In this document: positions 1-13,858 of the stretch, piece after piece
Layout of the letters: every line of letters begins with the position of its first letter
Position numbering within the stretch: the first letter of the stretch is position 1
Assembly: GCF_000003195.3 (NCBI RefSeq)
Contig: NC_012878.2
Coordinates: 5,398,462 to 5,462,461 of the forward strand
Reading direction: 5' to 3'
Length of the DNA: 64,000 nucleotides
From: Sorghum bicolor
Lineage: Eukaryota; Streptophyta; Magnoliopsida; Poales; Poaceae
The notes under the pieces: generated by a model
Database searches by the model: none
What the model saw: the letters and a program-made list of their open reading frames with translations, nothing else
Told to the model about the DNA's origin: nothing
Position numbers and translations under genes: made by a program

Positions 1-1
1 T

Positions 2-766
2 TATTTGAGTTGGTCTCGAAGAGTGCAAGTGCTCCTAGGTGGAAAGGGGGTGGAGCACTATTTGGCGAAGGATTGTGTTGAGCCACCTAACAAGCTTAGT
101 CCTGAGTGGAGAGTTTGGCGTATGACAAACTCTACCATAGTGGGGTGGTTATTGGCATCCATGTCACCTTCAGTCAGTAAAATGGTGGAAGGTATGCACA
201 CTGCAGCACAAATATGGAGAACCTTAAGTAACATGTATTCCAGGCGAGGTAACGTGATGGTGATGATGGAGATTCAGAATAAGGCTGACGCAGTGAAACA
301 AGCGGGGCAATCAGTGGAGCAATATGCTAGTGAGTTACAGTACTTGTGGGGAGAGCTAGACTACTATGCTCCACTTCGTATGAGGGATCCACAGGATACA
401 TTGGATGTCCAGAAGTGGATAGAGGACAGGAGAGTGACTCATTTTCTGAAGAATTTAGACCCAGAGTTTGAAAGAAGGAGGGCTGCTTTTTGCCATCAGG
501 ATAGTCTTCCTACCATGGAGGAGGCCGTGTCAGCCATGGTTATTGGGGAGAGCAGATTGCGCATGATGAGTGGTAATAACCCTGTAAAGACGGCCTACAC
601 CTCAGTGGCAGAGAGGAAGTGCTACAATTGTGGAGAGGAGGGGCACTTGAGCTATAATTGTCCCCTTCCCAAAAGCTATGGTGGCAGAAGTGGAACTCGT
701 GGAGGTCATGGTGGTGCTCGTGGTGATCAAGGAGGTCGTGGTGGTCGTGGTGGAGGACGTGCATGA
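2..766 (+). pseudogene. copia Gag polyprotein fragment with zinc knuckle
   Basis: Structural protein of the copia element, which would form the cytoplasmic virus-like particle. The frame is open to the left edge, so the true start is outside the window. The middle (about residues 45-175) resembles the UBN2-type retrotransposon gag domain. A CCHC zinc knuckle (CYNCGEEGHLSYNC, C-x2-C-x4-H-x4-C) lies at about nt 619-660. A Gly/Arg-rich RGG-like tail follows. A TGA at 764-766 interrupts the tail; the Gly/Arg-rich coding sense continues past it in the same frame before coding shifts to the pol frame around 890-950. Confidence 0.85.
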
Positions 767-891
767 GCACGTGGCAGAGGTCGTGGTGGTCCTCATGCCA
801 ATTTGGCTACCTCTGAGAGTGGTTCTCAGGTCACAACTGCTACCACGGGTGATGTTCCATCAGTCACACGGATCGGGGAGCAGGTCAAGCA

Positions 892-3800
892 GTGGGAACA
901 ATGGCAGAAGATGGATCCGAAAATTTCAAAAGTACTTCAGATGGTCCTGTAATTGCCACCACCAGTCATTTTGGTAACTTTGCCAACTATGCCCATTTGG
1001 GCAAAGGTACTCAGGCACAGGCACTTGCATCCACATATAGGCATAACATAGAATGGGTTATTGATTCAGGAGCATCCAAGCATGTCACAGGCATATCTAG
1101 TTCCTTTAAAACTTACACTCCACACTCATACTCTGAAACTATTCAAACAGCTGATGGCACATCTCAACCCATTCATGGTGTAGGATCTGTAGAGTGTACC
1201 CCATCCCTTTACTTATCATCTATCTTGCATGTCCCTTCCTTCCTAGTCAACCTCCTCTCAGTTAGTTCACTAGTTGATCAATTCAAATGCATTGTTACAT
1301 TTGATGGAAACCTTTGTATTTTTCAGGAGAAGAGGATGGGGAGAGTGATTGGGACTGGAGTCAGGCATAATGGGTTGTGGGTAATCAACCAGGAGGAGTC
1401 AGCATTGGCAGCAGCTGTTGGAGCACAGGAGAGGGAGGTCTACTTGCTTCACTGTCGGTTAGGACATGTGCCTTTTGAAAGTTTAAACAAATTATATCCT
1501 GCTGTGTTTAAGGGTGTGGACAAAAACAAACTTGTGTGTGATGCATGTGAACTTGGAAAGCATACAAGGACAACATATCCTAGTATTGGGCTTCGTAGTT
1601 GTGAACCTTTTATGATGATACATTCTAATGTGTGGGGTCCCTGCTCAGTTACATCGTTGAGTGGGTTTAAGTGGTTTGTCATTTTTATTGACTGCCATAC
1701 TCGTATGACATGGATCTACATGCTTAGGGGTAAGCATGAAGTTCTCCGATGCTTTCAAGACTTCCATAATCTGGTGGTCAATCAGTTTAATGCCAAGATT
1801 AGAATTATCCGTACAGATAATGGAAAGGAGTATGTGAATAATGATTTTGTGGCATATCTTTCGAGTCATGGCATTATTCATCAAACCACATGTCCTAATA
1901 CTCCATCACAAAATGGCGTGGCTGAAAGGAAGAATAGACATTTGTTGGAGGTAGCGAGGTCATTGATGTTTCAAATGAATGTGCCTAAGTATCTCTGGAG
2001 TGAGGCAGTGTTGACAGCAGCATACTTAATCAATTGTATGCCATCTAGGATTCTTGGAATGAAGTCTCCAGCTGAACTTTTGTTGGGACATCAAGAATTC
2101 TAGGTACCCCCTAAGGTATTTGGTTGTGTTTGCTTTGTTAGGGACCATAGACCTTCAGTTGGCAAGTTAGATCCTCGAGTAGTAAAGTGTGTTTTCGTTG
2201 GATATTCCTCCACACAAAAAGGTTACAAGTGTTGGGACCCCATTAGAAAGAAATTGTTTGTGAGTATGGATGTGATGTTCCGTGAGTTTGAACCATACTA
2301 TACAAAATCATGGGATCTTGATCCATTCTTGGAAGAATTCTCTTCAGTCACTGATGGTGACAGTAGAGAGGGGGAGAATGAAGAAGCTGATGTTGATGCT
2401 CAAAAAGGGGTAATTGTTGGTACCATTCCATGTCCAATGGATAGGTCTGGAATTGAGAAGGTAATTCATCAGGATGATGGTGAATGTGAAGGTGAAGAAA
2501 TAGTTGGTAATGAGGTAGTTGGTGATGGGACTGAGGAGTCAATTGATGAAGGAATTAAAGAGAATAGAGAAATAGTTGCAAAGGAGCCAATTGTATATCA
2601 AAGGAGATGGTTTAGGAGTCAGGGGGAGCAAGTTGGTATACCATAGCCACAGCAGCCTGGTTCACCAGTCCCAGATCTCTCCACGGACCTCTCTCCATTG
2701 AGCTCCTCGACCCAATCTAGGCCAAGTGGTAATGTCTCTACTACTCCTGAGCATGTAGAATTATCTCTTGCACAACGTAGACACACTAATGTCTCTACTA
2801 CTCTTGAGCATGTAGAATTATCTCTTGCACAACGTAGACACACTAGATCTAATTTTGGAAAACCGCATGTTCGATATGGATTTGAGCATCCTAGTACAGA
2901 TCATGACATTGCTAATTTCCTCTCATACTCTCGCCTTTCACCCGCGTATAGAGCATTTGTTGCATCTTTACAAACAGTGTCTATTCCAAGGGACTGGAAG
3001 TGTGCAAAACAGGACCCTAAATGGAAGGCAGCAATGGAAGAAGAGATGAATGCTCTTCAAAAGAACAAGACATGGGAACTAGTTTCACTTCCAAAAGGAA
3101 AAAGAGCTGTGGGTTGTAAGTGGATCTTCACTGTGAAGCAAAATCCAAAAGGAGAGGTGGACAGATACAAAGCAAGGCTAGTTGCAAAAGGGTATAGTCA
3201 AACATATGGTATTGATTATGATGAGACCTTTGCTCCTGTGGCAAAGATGGGTACCGTTAGGACCCTAATCTCTTGTGCAGTTAACTTTGGTTGGCCTCTA
3301 CATCAGATGGATGTGAAGAATGCATTTCTCCATGGAGATTTACAAGAAGAAGTCTACATGGAAATTCCACCGGGTTTTGCTAATAGTCAAACTGTTGGCA
3401 AGGTGTGCAGACTTAAAAAATCACTCGATGGACTAAAGCAATCACCCCGGGCATGGTTTGACAGGTTTAAGAGGGCAGTTTGTGGTATGGGCTACACTCA
3501 ATGTAATGGAGATCATACGGTTTTCTATAAGCATAGGGGAGCGTTTATCACCATTATGGCGGTTTATGTGGATGATATTGTGATTACAGGAGATGATGTG
3601 GGGGAAATCAAATGTTTGAAGGAGAATTTGGGAAAGGCCTTCGAGGTAAAGGATCTTGGACCACTTAGGTATTTCCTTGGGATTGAAATTGCTAGGTCAC
3701 CTAAGGGGATAGTTCTCTCTCAGAGAAAATATGTCCTTGATTTATTGACAGAAACTGGGATGCTAGGATGTTGACCGTGCAGTACCCCTATTGATAAAAA

Positions 3801-4515
3801 TCATCAAATTAGTGTCGAGTCTGGAGATCCTGTTAACAAAGAAACATATCAAAGGCTGGTTGGAAGATTGATATACCTATGCCATACAAGACCAGATATT
3901 TCTTATGCAGTGAGTGTGGTAAGCAGATATATGCATGATCCTAGAACAGGACATATTGAATTGGTCTACAGGATATTGAGGTACCTAAAAGGGACACCTG
4001 GAAGAGGGTTATGGTTCAAGAAGAACATGCATTTAAATCTGGAGGGATATTGTGACGCAGATTGGGCAAGTAGCAGAGATGATAGAAGGTCCACATCTGG
4101 TTATTGTGTGTTCGTAGGAGGCAATCTTGTCTCATGGCGTAGCAAGAAGCAAGCGGTTGTGGCGCGGTCTACTGCAAAGGCTGAATATAGGGCAATGGCA
4201 TTGAGCTTATGCGAGATGTGGTTAAAAGGTTTATTGAAGGAGCTGCGAGTGTTGAGAAATGAGACCATGATGCTTCATTGTGACAATGTTGCTGCAATCA
4301 ATATTGCAAATAATCCGGTCCAGTTTGATCGCACTAAGCATGTTGAGATTGATAGATTCTTCATCAAGGAAAAACTTGATAGTGGGGTTCTAAGGCTAGA
4401 ATATGTAAAGTCACGTAGTCAACTAGCAGATTGTTTTACTAAGGGTTTAGGACCTAGTGAGAATGAGTTAAGTTGTGACAAGATGGGCATGATAGATATT
4501 TTTAGCCTATCTTGA
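892..4515 (+). pseudogene. copia Pol polyprotein (protease, integrase, RT, RNase H) with three internal stops
   Basis: All pieces lie in one frame, broken by TAG at 2101, TAG at 2644 and TGA at 3772. Protease: WVIDSGASKH near nt 1054. Integrase: an HHCC-type zinc region (HCRLGH ... CDACELGKH), then the catalytic core. The first core acidic residue, normally Asp in a HSDVWGP-like motif, is Asn here (AAT at 1627-1629); RTDNGKEY and NGVAERKNR supply the other two. RT: KARLVAKGYSQ, a DVKNAFLHGDL motif and YVDD near 3570. RNase H: CDADWAS near 4050 and the TKHVEIDRFFI region near 4340. A 57-bp tandem duplication (2731-2787 and 2788-2844) repeats 19 residues in frame between integrase and RT. The broken DDE triad and stops show that it is dead. 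Confidence 0.92.
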
Positions 4516-4522
4516 GGGGGAG

Positions 4523-4627
4523 TGTTGGTGTAAATAGAAGTTTGTAAGAGGGTTTCTATGTAAAAGTGAAACAAAATGAATAGAGAGTGGGTGTGTGTGT
4601 GACACACCAGAAGCTTCCCCAAATCAC
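4523..4627 (+). repeat. 3' LTR (start) of the copia element
   Basis: Begins TGTTGGTGTAAATAG directly after the polypurine tract. With no 5' LTR in the window to compare, the right end cannot be fixed. A short GT run at about 4588-4602 lies within it. Confidence 0.5.
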
Positions 4628-4629
4628 AA

Positions 4630-4750
4630 GAGTTTGATAAGCTCCCAGCTCTGTCTCAAGTAGCAAGTGCTCTTTTTATGAGTCTCAAGAGGAAGGTTTT
4701 CACATTAGGCGAAATGAGTTTGTGCTTCCGGCTCGAAGGAGAATGCGTTG
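4630..4750 (-). pseudogene. LINE reverse transcriptase C-terminal scrap
   Basis: Read on the minus strand, SPNVKTFLLRLIKRALAT (about 4656-4715) matches the zf-RVT region of the LINE at 27.7-30.7 kb, where the same place reads KTFAWRLIRRALATGERVG. A stop follows immediately. This is a small fragment of an old non-LTR element next to the copia LTR. Confidence 0.55.
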
Positions 4751-4829
4751 CACGCCTGCACAAATACTTCTTGGCCCTTGCAACGGGGCACCTATATTTG
4801 CCCATTGTTCCATCTTTATAATTTTTCTC

Positions 4830-4903
4830 TATAATTTTGGTCAAGCTTAATAGGTTTTGACTCTCTAAGTTTCTTGGAATGCTTTATAATTTGTAATGGA
4901 GTG
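4830..4903. mobile_element. Stowaway MITE right-end fragment (tentative)
   Basis: The text running into GGAATGCTTTATAATTTGTA and ending ATGGAGTGAGTA resembles the right end of Stowaway MITEs elsewhere in the window (compare 31390-31421). No matching left end was found. Confidence 0.35.
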
Positions 4904-4914
4904 AGTATGCACTA

Positions 4915-5425
4915 TTCAAAAACTAAAGAAGAGAACAGATTGTAGCAACAGTACACTCAGAATCTCAAGGAGTAAAAGCTCACTGATTATATTTCCATTG
5001 GAAGCAAAACATTTGAAATTTTAACTGCTGAGTGCTGAAGGTAACACAAGGAAAGCAGAAGTGACCTCCATTGAGCCATAGGAGGAGTGGCTTCTTCTCC
5101 GGTGTCGTCTGCGCCTCGAAGAACAAGTAGAAGAGCGCCCTTCCGTTGGGCTCGTTCACCGTGACGTAGCCAGAGAACTGGCACACGCTCGGGCTCTCTG
5201 GCTGGCCGGGGAGGCGTGTCACCCTGTCGGCGTCCCGCTGGTCGCTGCGAGCAGGAAGAGAAGGTCCAGGTGAGCTAGGCGAGAGAGGAGACGAGGTAGA
5301 GGAAGAGACTTGCTGCTGCCATCGCCTGGGATTGGAAATTTGCAGTGGAGTTGAGGTCATGTTGGTCTTCCTGTCTGCGCAGTTTGTACACCCTTCTGTT
5401 GCAAAAGGCAGGGTTTTATAACTTG
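4915..5425 (-). pseudogene. Duplicated exon 1 of the serine carboxypeptidase gene, broken
   Basis: A partial copy of the first exon and early first intron of the gene at 6330-10239, same orientation, about 1 kb beyond that gene's 3' end. The start (ATG at 5322-5320) reads [15 protein letters not shown] and then hits TAG at 5277-5275. After a frame change, homology resumes with [20 protein letters not shown], a GYVTVN segment and LLLWLNGG. The exon boundary (exon end 5066, GT at 5065-5064) matches the real gene, and intron similarity continues to about 4915. No other exon is present. Stop, frame change and missing exons make it a pseudogene. Confidence 0.88.
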
Positions 5426-5499
5426 TTAAATGGCTCCTGGCTTTAGAGTTTTTTTTGGTAATTATACCATTTGGTAGCAAATTAGTGAGCGTAAGAGCA

Positions 5500-5660
5500 T
5501 CTCCAATAGTCTTTCTAAATCTCACTTTCTAAATCCAACAGTTCTGGTAAATCTCATGCGCACTCTAGGAAGTCATTCTCGTCTTCTATATTTGGCTATC
5601 CGGAATAGACAATGACTATATTTAGATGACCATTTAGAGAAGTTGTTGGAGGGTAGTTTT
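5500..5660. mobile_element. GAGCATCTCCAA-type terminal repeat sequence (MITE fragment)
   Basis: GAGCATCTCCAATAG at about 5494 and a weak reverse counterpart (TTGTTGGAGGGTAG) near 5643 bracket AT-rich sequence, as in small grass elements ending GAGCATCTC. A better preserved one lies at 18589-18929. The boundaries are loose. Confidence 0.35.
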
Positions 5661-5824
5661 TACCGAAATCTCCATTCATAGCTTGCTAATGCCCTTACTT
5701 GCTAATGCCACTGCTGAGTTGATTGTAGGTTCAAAAGTTACTTCGTGAGTCAGGAACAAAATCCCCTCCCCCCCCTTCCCGCCGCTGCAGATCTCACTTA
5801 TGGTGGGATAACATGGGGTGCTAA

Positions 5825-6209
5825 AATACCTATCTGCTAATCCAGTGTTTTATGCTCGCACTAAGCACATTGAGATTGACTATATTCTGTAACAGAACAA
5901 GTTGCACAAAAGCTTCTGGATATTTGGTTTATTCATTCAGAAGATCAGGTGGCTGATGGCTTCATAGAGGCACTTCCCGAGCGACAGCTGCTCACATTTC
6001 GAAGTAATCTCAACTTGACAGAAAGTTGTGGTTAACGGAGGGTGTTAAGATATCAGTGGTAGCTTGTTCCCTTGTATGAGTGATTGATTCTTGTATTTCT
6101 AGATTAGGAATGCTAGCACAAATTGTTTTATTTCCTTTCTCTGTAATCATGTAATGCAAGCTACACTTGTACAAGCCACACTCAGGGGCTGTTCTTGGCT
6201 ATGTAACAC
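5825..6209 (+). mobile_element. copia 3' remnant: RNase H tail plus LTR start
   Basis: Plus-strand translation gives NPVFYARTKHIEIDY, one stop, then EDQVADGFIEALPERQLL, the C-terminal end of copia RNase H. After a purine-rich stretch (ACGGAGGG), TGTTAAGATATCAG at 6043 looks like an LTR start; a possible end is TGTAACA near 6209. It is a different copia lineage from the one at the window start and lies only 120 bp past the carboxypeptidase stop codon, so it may overlap that gene's 3' UTR on the other strand. Confidence 0.7.
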
Positions 6210-6329
6210 GGAACCGTGATCCCTAATGGGCATCATGGTAACTCCAATTTCACAATCATTGCAGTTTATCCTATGTCATCTTCTCTGAAATCTTGCTCTA
6301 TCCCACCGCTCCCTCTATCATATCAACGT

Positions 6330-10239
<3,910 letters not shown>

Positions 10240-12640
10240 CGCCACGGCTATGGTTTGGGCGGGCGCCTGGGACTGGGAATGATTGGCAACTCGCATAAGC
10301 GATACAGAGATCACATCAACCGAGGGCAACACATTTTAGAAGAAGATGGCATCATCGTTTCGGACAGTCCAAATGGACAAATTCGAGAGAGATATTGTGA
10401 TCGGTTAATAACTTTTGACTGAAATGCAGAACATGGATTGACTCGTCTCGTATTCGATATGCACTTACTCATATTATAGTAACTGAAATGATCTGTATTC
10501 GTGTTTAAGCCTGTTCGCTTCAGCTTATTTACCGAATCATTTAGCAGTATTTTTTCTCACAACAAATTTACAAATAGTATTTTTAGTTACGGCTTTTTAG
10601 ACAAGCAAACAGGTACTATCCATTAGCTATCCATGTCCGATTCCAAATCTAAAAAGAAATATGAATGAGATTGGTAATGTCCTTCGGTCCATATTCAGAG
10701 GAATTCATGGCACTGCCCAAGATTGCGGGACTTTCTTTAAGGCCAGGTAAATGATCTTATAGCGTTGTTTCTGAAAAACATATAACGTAGATTAAAATGA
10801 AACTTGAATGAAAGATGCATAGGTATTTAATTTAATAACTTGGAGAGAATTGTTAATCGTGACAAGAGATCTTTTCTCTATCTTAAATACACAATCATGT
10901 CGTCAAAAATGTTTATGTGGCAATCTCACATGAAACTTTCATATTGGGACTAGCCTAATGGTCAAATCTCTTTGCTGGAGCAAAGACAAGCATTTTGATC
11001 TAAAATCGTTGTAATTTTCCTTTTAGATTTTTTTCATTCTTTCTTTCTCTCTTGTGTCTTGTTATGTACGACTAAACCTTTGTTTGTGCTCATGCTATTT
11101 TAAGGGCATGTGTTAAGAATGTCAAATGTTTACCAACGTTCTATAAACATCCCCTCCATCCAATCCGATCACATCCCCTCTATCCAAATAATAATGTCAA
11201 GTTTTCTATGAACATAGTATATTTACTAACGTTCTATAAAAAATCCTCCAATTATAAGTGGTCCCTATAACAGCACTTTGCGCCGGTTCAAATCAAATAA
11301 AATAAAGAATTTGAAAATTTAACAAAGAGACATAAACCTGACTAAGACGCCGTCGGCCTATTTAGCTGTTTCTTACAGTGGGCTTGGAGCGTGCCGTTGC
11401 CGGGTATGGTTGAGAGGCCAGCTTTTAAGGCCCATAATTAGCCGGCCTCCTGTCTCTCTTTAGGCATAAAAACTAGGCCTTGAAAACATTAATTTGGACA
11501 TTTGGCCACATCATACTTAGCCGTTTTTCTGTCTTGACACATCAGCAAGGGACCATCAGTAAAGTGTGACAAAAAAATGGGACACAAATCAATCGGGGTT
11601 TATGATTGAAAAATGAGGATAAAAAACAAATTTACTCCTACTCAAACCTAGAGAAACTCATGCCGTCACGCGTTGCTGCAGAAATTTTATCTCGTCACAA
11701 TAATGATTGATGATGAAGATATAATTGAAGATTTCACTTTGAATAATGCTCCAAACAAATGTTGTCTTTCTTTAAGTAGAAGTAAGAAGATAGAGGTAAT
11801 GGAGACTCGTATTTTTGTATGCCCTCCTTGCGATCTCGTACTAAATGAAACTGAAACAAACTGAGATAGGGACATGAAAGGAAACCATCGTGGATGAATA
11901 AGAAAGGAAGGGGGCGATGGACCAAAATCTAAAGTGGCCTGAAAAATTTCTATTTGATTATTCAGAGTTCTATTCTGAGTACGAAAAATTTATTTAGATT
12001 AGAATTCCTATTTATATTGGTTTAGCCGAAAGCTACTCTAAATCGTATGAACACAGGTTATATATATAAGTCTAGATTAAAGAAAGTCTACGTCGTTCGG
12101 TAGTCAAAGGAAGACGAACCAAAAAAATGGATGGATGAAAAAAAAGAGCCTAAAATTTAATAGGTATAGATATAGATTATTAAAAGGTATAGAGATAGAT
12201 ACATAAAATATATAATGCTACAATGAAATCCAAAAACATTTCGGTTATTTGCATTTTTCAAATATAGGGACACATTTTGTATTTCAGGTATGCATGCCCC
12301 CGAGTTGAAGCCAGCAATGCCATCATAGCCCACAGATTTTATTTTTTTTAGGAGAATCCTGGCCCACAAATGGCATGCATACCCATGAGGCCGAAGCTCT
12401 TCATGACCTAGGCTTGGGCTGCCTTGGCCCATGGGCCAACAAGTAAAGAAACAACATGAACGCATAATTTGGCCACGGAAGAGCGTGATGACGATGAGGG
12501 GAAAAAAAGAAGGGTGAAACACAGCTGCACTGCACACATCGTAAGGCCCCGTTCCGTTCTACCGGAAGCTGCCGTTCCAGGTGCGCAAATCTTCCGCGCT
12601 AGCACAAATTTACAAAAAAAAATTGTGCAACTGAGAATTA
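10240..12640. other. Upstream region of the carboxypeptidase gene, no gene seen
   Basis: Contains the presumed promoter and 5' UTR of the minus-strand carboxypeptidase just right of 10239. No confident TATA box was picked. Beyond the small element at 10511-10613 the sequence is AT-rich, with only short chance frames on both strands and no recognisable domain. Confidence 0.5.
10511..10613. mobile_element. Small MITE with CCTGTTYGCTT ends
   Basis: CCTGTTCGCTTCAGCTTATT on the left and AAGCAAACAGG on the right are imperfect inverted repeats around TAGCAGTATTTTTTCTCACAA. The element at 31987-32095 shares the internal AGTATTTTTTCTCACAA segment and similar ends, so the two are probably one family. 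Superfamily not assigned. Confidence 0.55.
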
Positions 12641-12884
12641 GGGCGTGTTTAGTTCCTCAACGAAAAAAGTTTTGTTACACTATAGTACTTTCGTTTGTTT
12701 GTGGTAATTATTATCCAACCATGGACTAACTAGTCTTAAAAGATTTGTCTCGTAAATTTCGACCAAACTGTAAATTAGTTTTTATTTTTATCTATATTTA
12801 ATACTATATGTATGTGTTTAAAGATTCCATGTGACGAGAAATCTTAAAAAAAAATTGGGTTTTGGGATGAAAATAAACAAGGCC
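12641..12884. mobile_element. Tourist-like MITE (GGCCTTGTTTAGTT family), TTA duplication
   Basis: Ends GGGCGTGTTTAGTTCC ... AAACAAGGCC, flanked by TTA at 12638-12640 and 12885-12887, the 3-bp duplication typical of PIF/Harbinger-derived Tourist elements. 244 bp. Family with 13291, 17547, 19055, 47274 and 53932. Confidence 0.82.
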
Positions 12885-13018
12885 TTATTCCCATGCAACT
12901 GAACCAGGCCTAAAGCACTGGCGGACTTTTCAAATGACAGTCGTCACAAACCGGCCATGAAAATGACAAGCTGCCGGCGTCTGCATTTTCTCCATCTGAA
13001 TTCTGACGATCATCGATC

Positions 13019-13135
13019 GCGGCCACATTATAATAATATGCATGGCTCGACATGCATGCATGCACACGTAGGTTGTCATGCATGCATATGCATCCAACGT
13101 GTCGTGTTTGCGGCCTAATGCATGCATGCATGCGA
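13019..13135. repeat. Cluster of CATGCA (RY-type) repeats
   Basis: Three runs of alternating CATGCATGCATGC lie within 120 bp, separated by 30-50 bp. CATGCA is the RY motif bound by plant B3-domain factors, but alternating ATGC runs also arise by slippage. No gene lies next to it, so a regulatory role is speculation. Confidence 0.5.
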
Positions 13136-13290
13136 AGCGAATCATCGACCTGCTTTGTCTTAATCTAATCTTTGTTCGCCTAATCACTTAATTATTAGAC
13201 GGCGATTGACGTCGTCGCTTATGTTCTCCTTGTCAGTGGCTCAGTGCTCTGCTTCCTTTGCTTTGTAGACGGCGGGAAACTTTTTTTTAA

Positions 13291-13519
13291 GACCTTGTTT
13301 AGTTCAAAAAAATTTTAAGATTTTCTGTCGCATCGGATCTTTAGACGCATATATAGAACATTAAATATAGATAAAAAATTAACTAATCACAGTTTGCTTT
13401 TAATTTATGAAATAAATCTTTTAAGTCTAGTTAACCTACGATTGGATAATAATTATCAAATACAAATAAAAGTGCTACGGTAGTCAAAATCAAAAAAAAA
13501 ATCCCAACTAAACAAGGCC
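13291..13519. mobile_element. Tourist-like MITE (GGCCTTGTTTAGTT family), TAA duplication
   Basis: GACCTTGTTTAGTTC ... ACTAAACAAGGCC, 229 bp, flanked by TAA at 13288-13290 and 13520-13522. Its orientation is reversed relative to 12641: it contains the reverse complement of the shared internal text. Confidence 0.85.
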
Positions 13520-13629
13520 TAAAAGGCGTCTTCTACATAGTGTAAACATATTTGGGGGCCATGTTCCAAAAAGGCGAGGAGGCCGTTGGTACACCTATGC
13601 ATGTTATGCAAACTAATCAACGTAAAGGC

Positions 13630-13825
13630 TGTCTCCAACAGATAACTTTTTAGAAGTCCCAAATTCAAAATGAGTCACAATACGTATAACCTCCAACAGA
13701 ATATCTATATAGAAATCTCATTTTAGGCACGAGGAGAGGTATAACCCAAATATAAGTATCTTCTCTTCTCGAGACCTATTTGCAGGAAGAGTTCTTTTTG
13801 GGTCTTATTGTTGGAGAAAACTAAA
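13630..13825. mobile_element. CTCCAACAG-type MITE remnant
   Basis: GGCTGTCTCCAACAGATAAC on the left and a TTGTTGGAGAA stretch near 13807 are weak inverted ends. The interior repeats CTCCAACAG near 13691. This looks like a degraded member of the grass elements that end in CTCCAA. Left side of the nearby solo LTR. Confidence 0.35.
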
Positions 13826-13858
13826 AATATGTATGGAACCATTTGCCTGCAGCGCTAC

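Larger units (their letters stand above)
1..4627 (+). mobile_element. Ty1-copia LTR retrotransposon, 3' part, decayed
   Basis: Gag, protease, integrase, reverse transcriptase and RNase H follow each other in copia order (integrase before RT). The 5' LTR and the start of gag lie off the left edge. A polypurine tract (GAGGGGGAG, about 4513-4522) is followed at 4523 by TGTTGG, the expected start of the 3' LTR. The right end is uncertain: LINE-like sequence on the other strand is visible from about 4630, so the LTR is short or truncated. One frame break in gag-pol and three stops in pol make it non-autonomous. Confidence 0.9.

Noticed and set aside
540..796. His/Ser/Thr-rich minus-strand frames
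   Set aside because: Reverse translation of the Gly/Arg-rich tail of copia gag.
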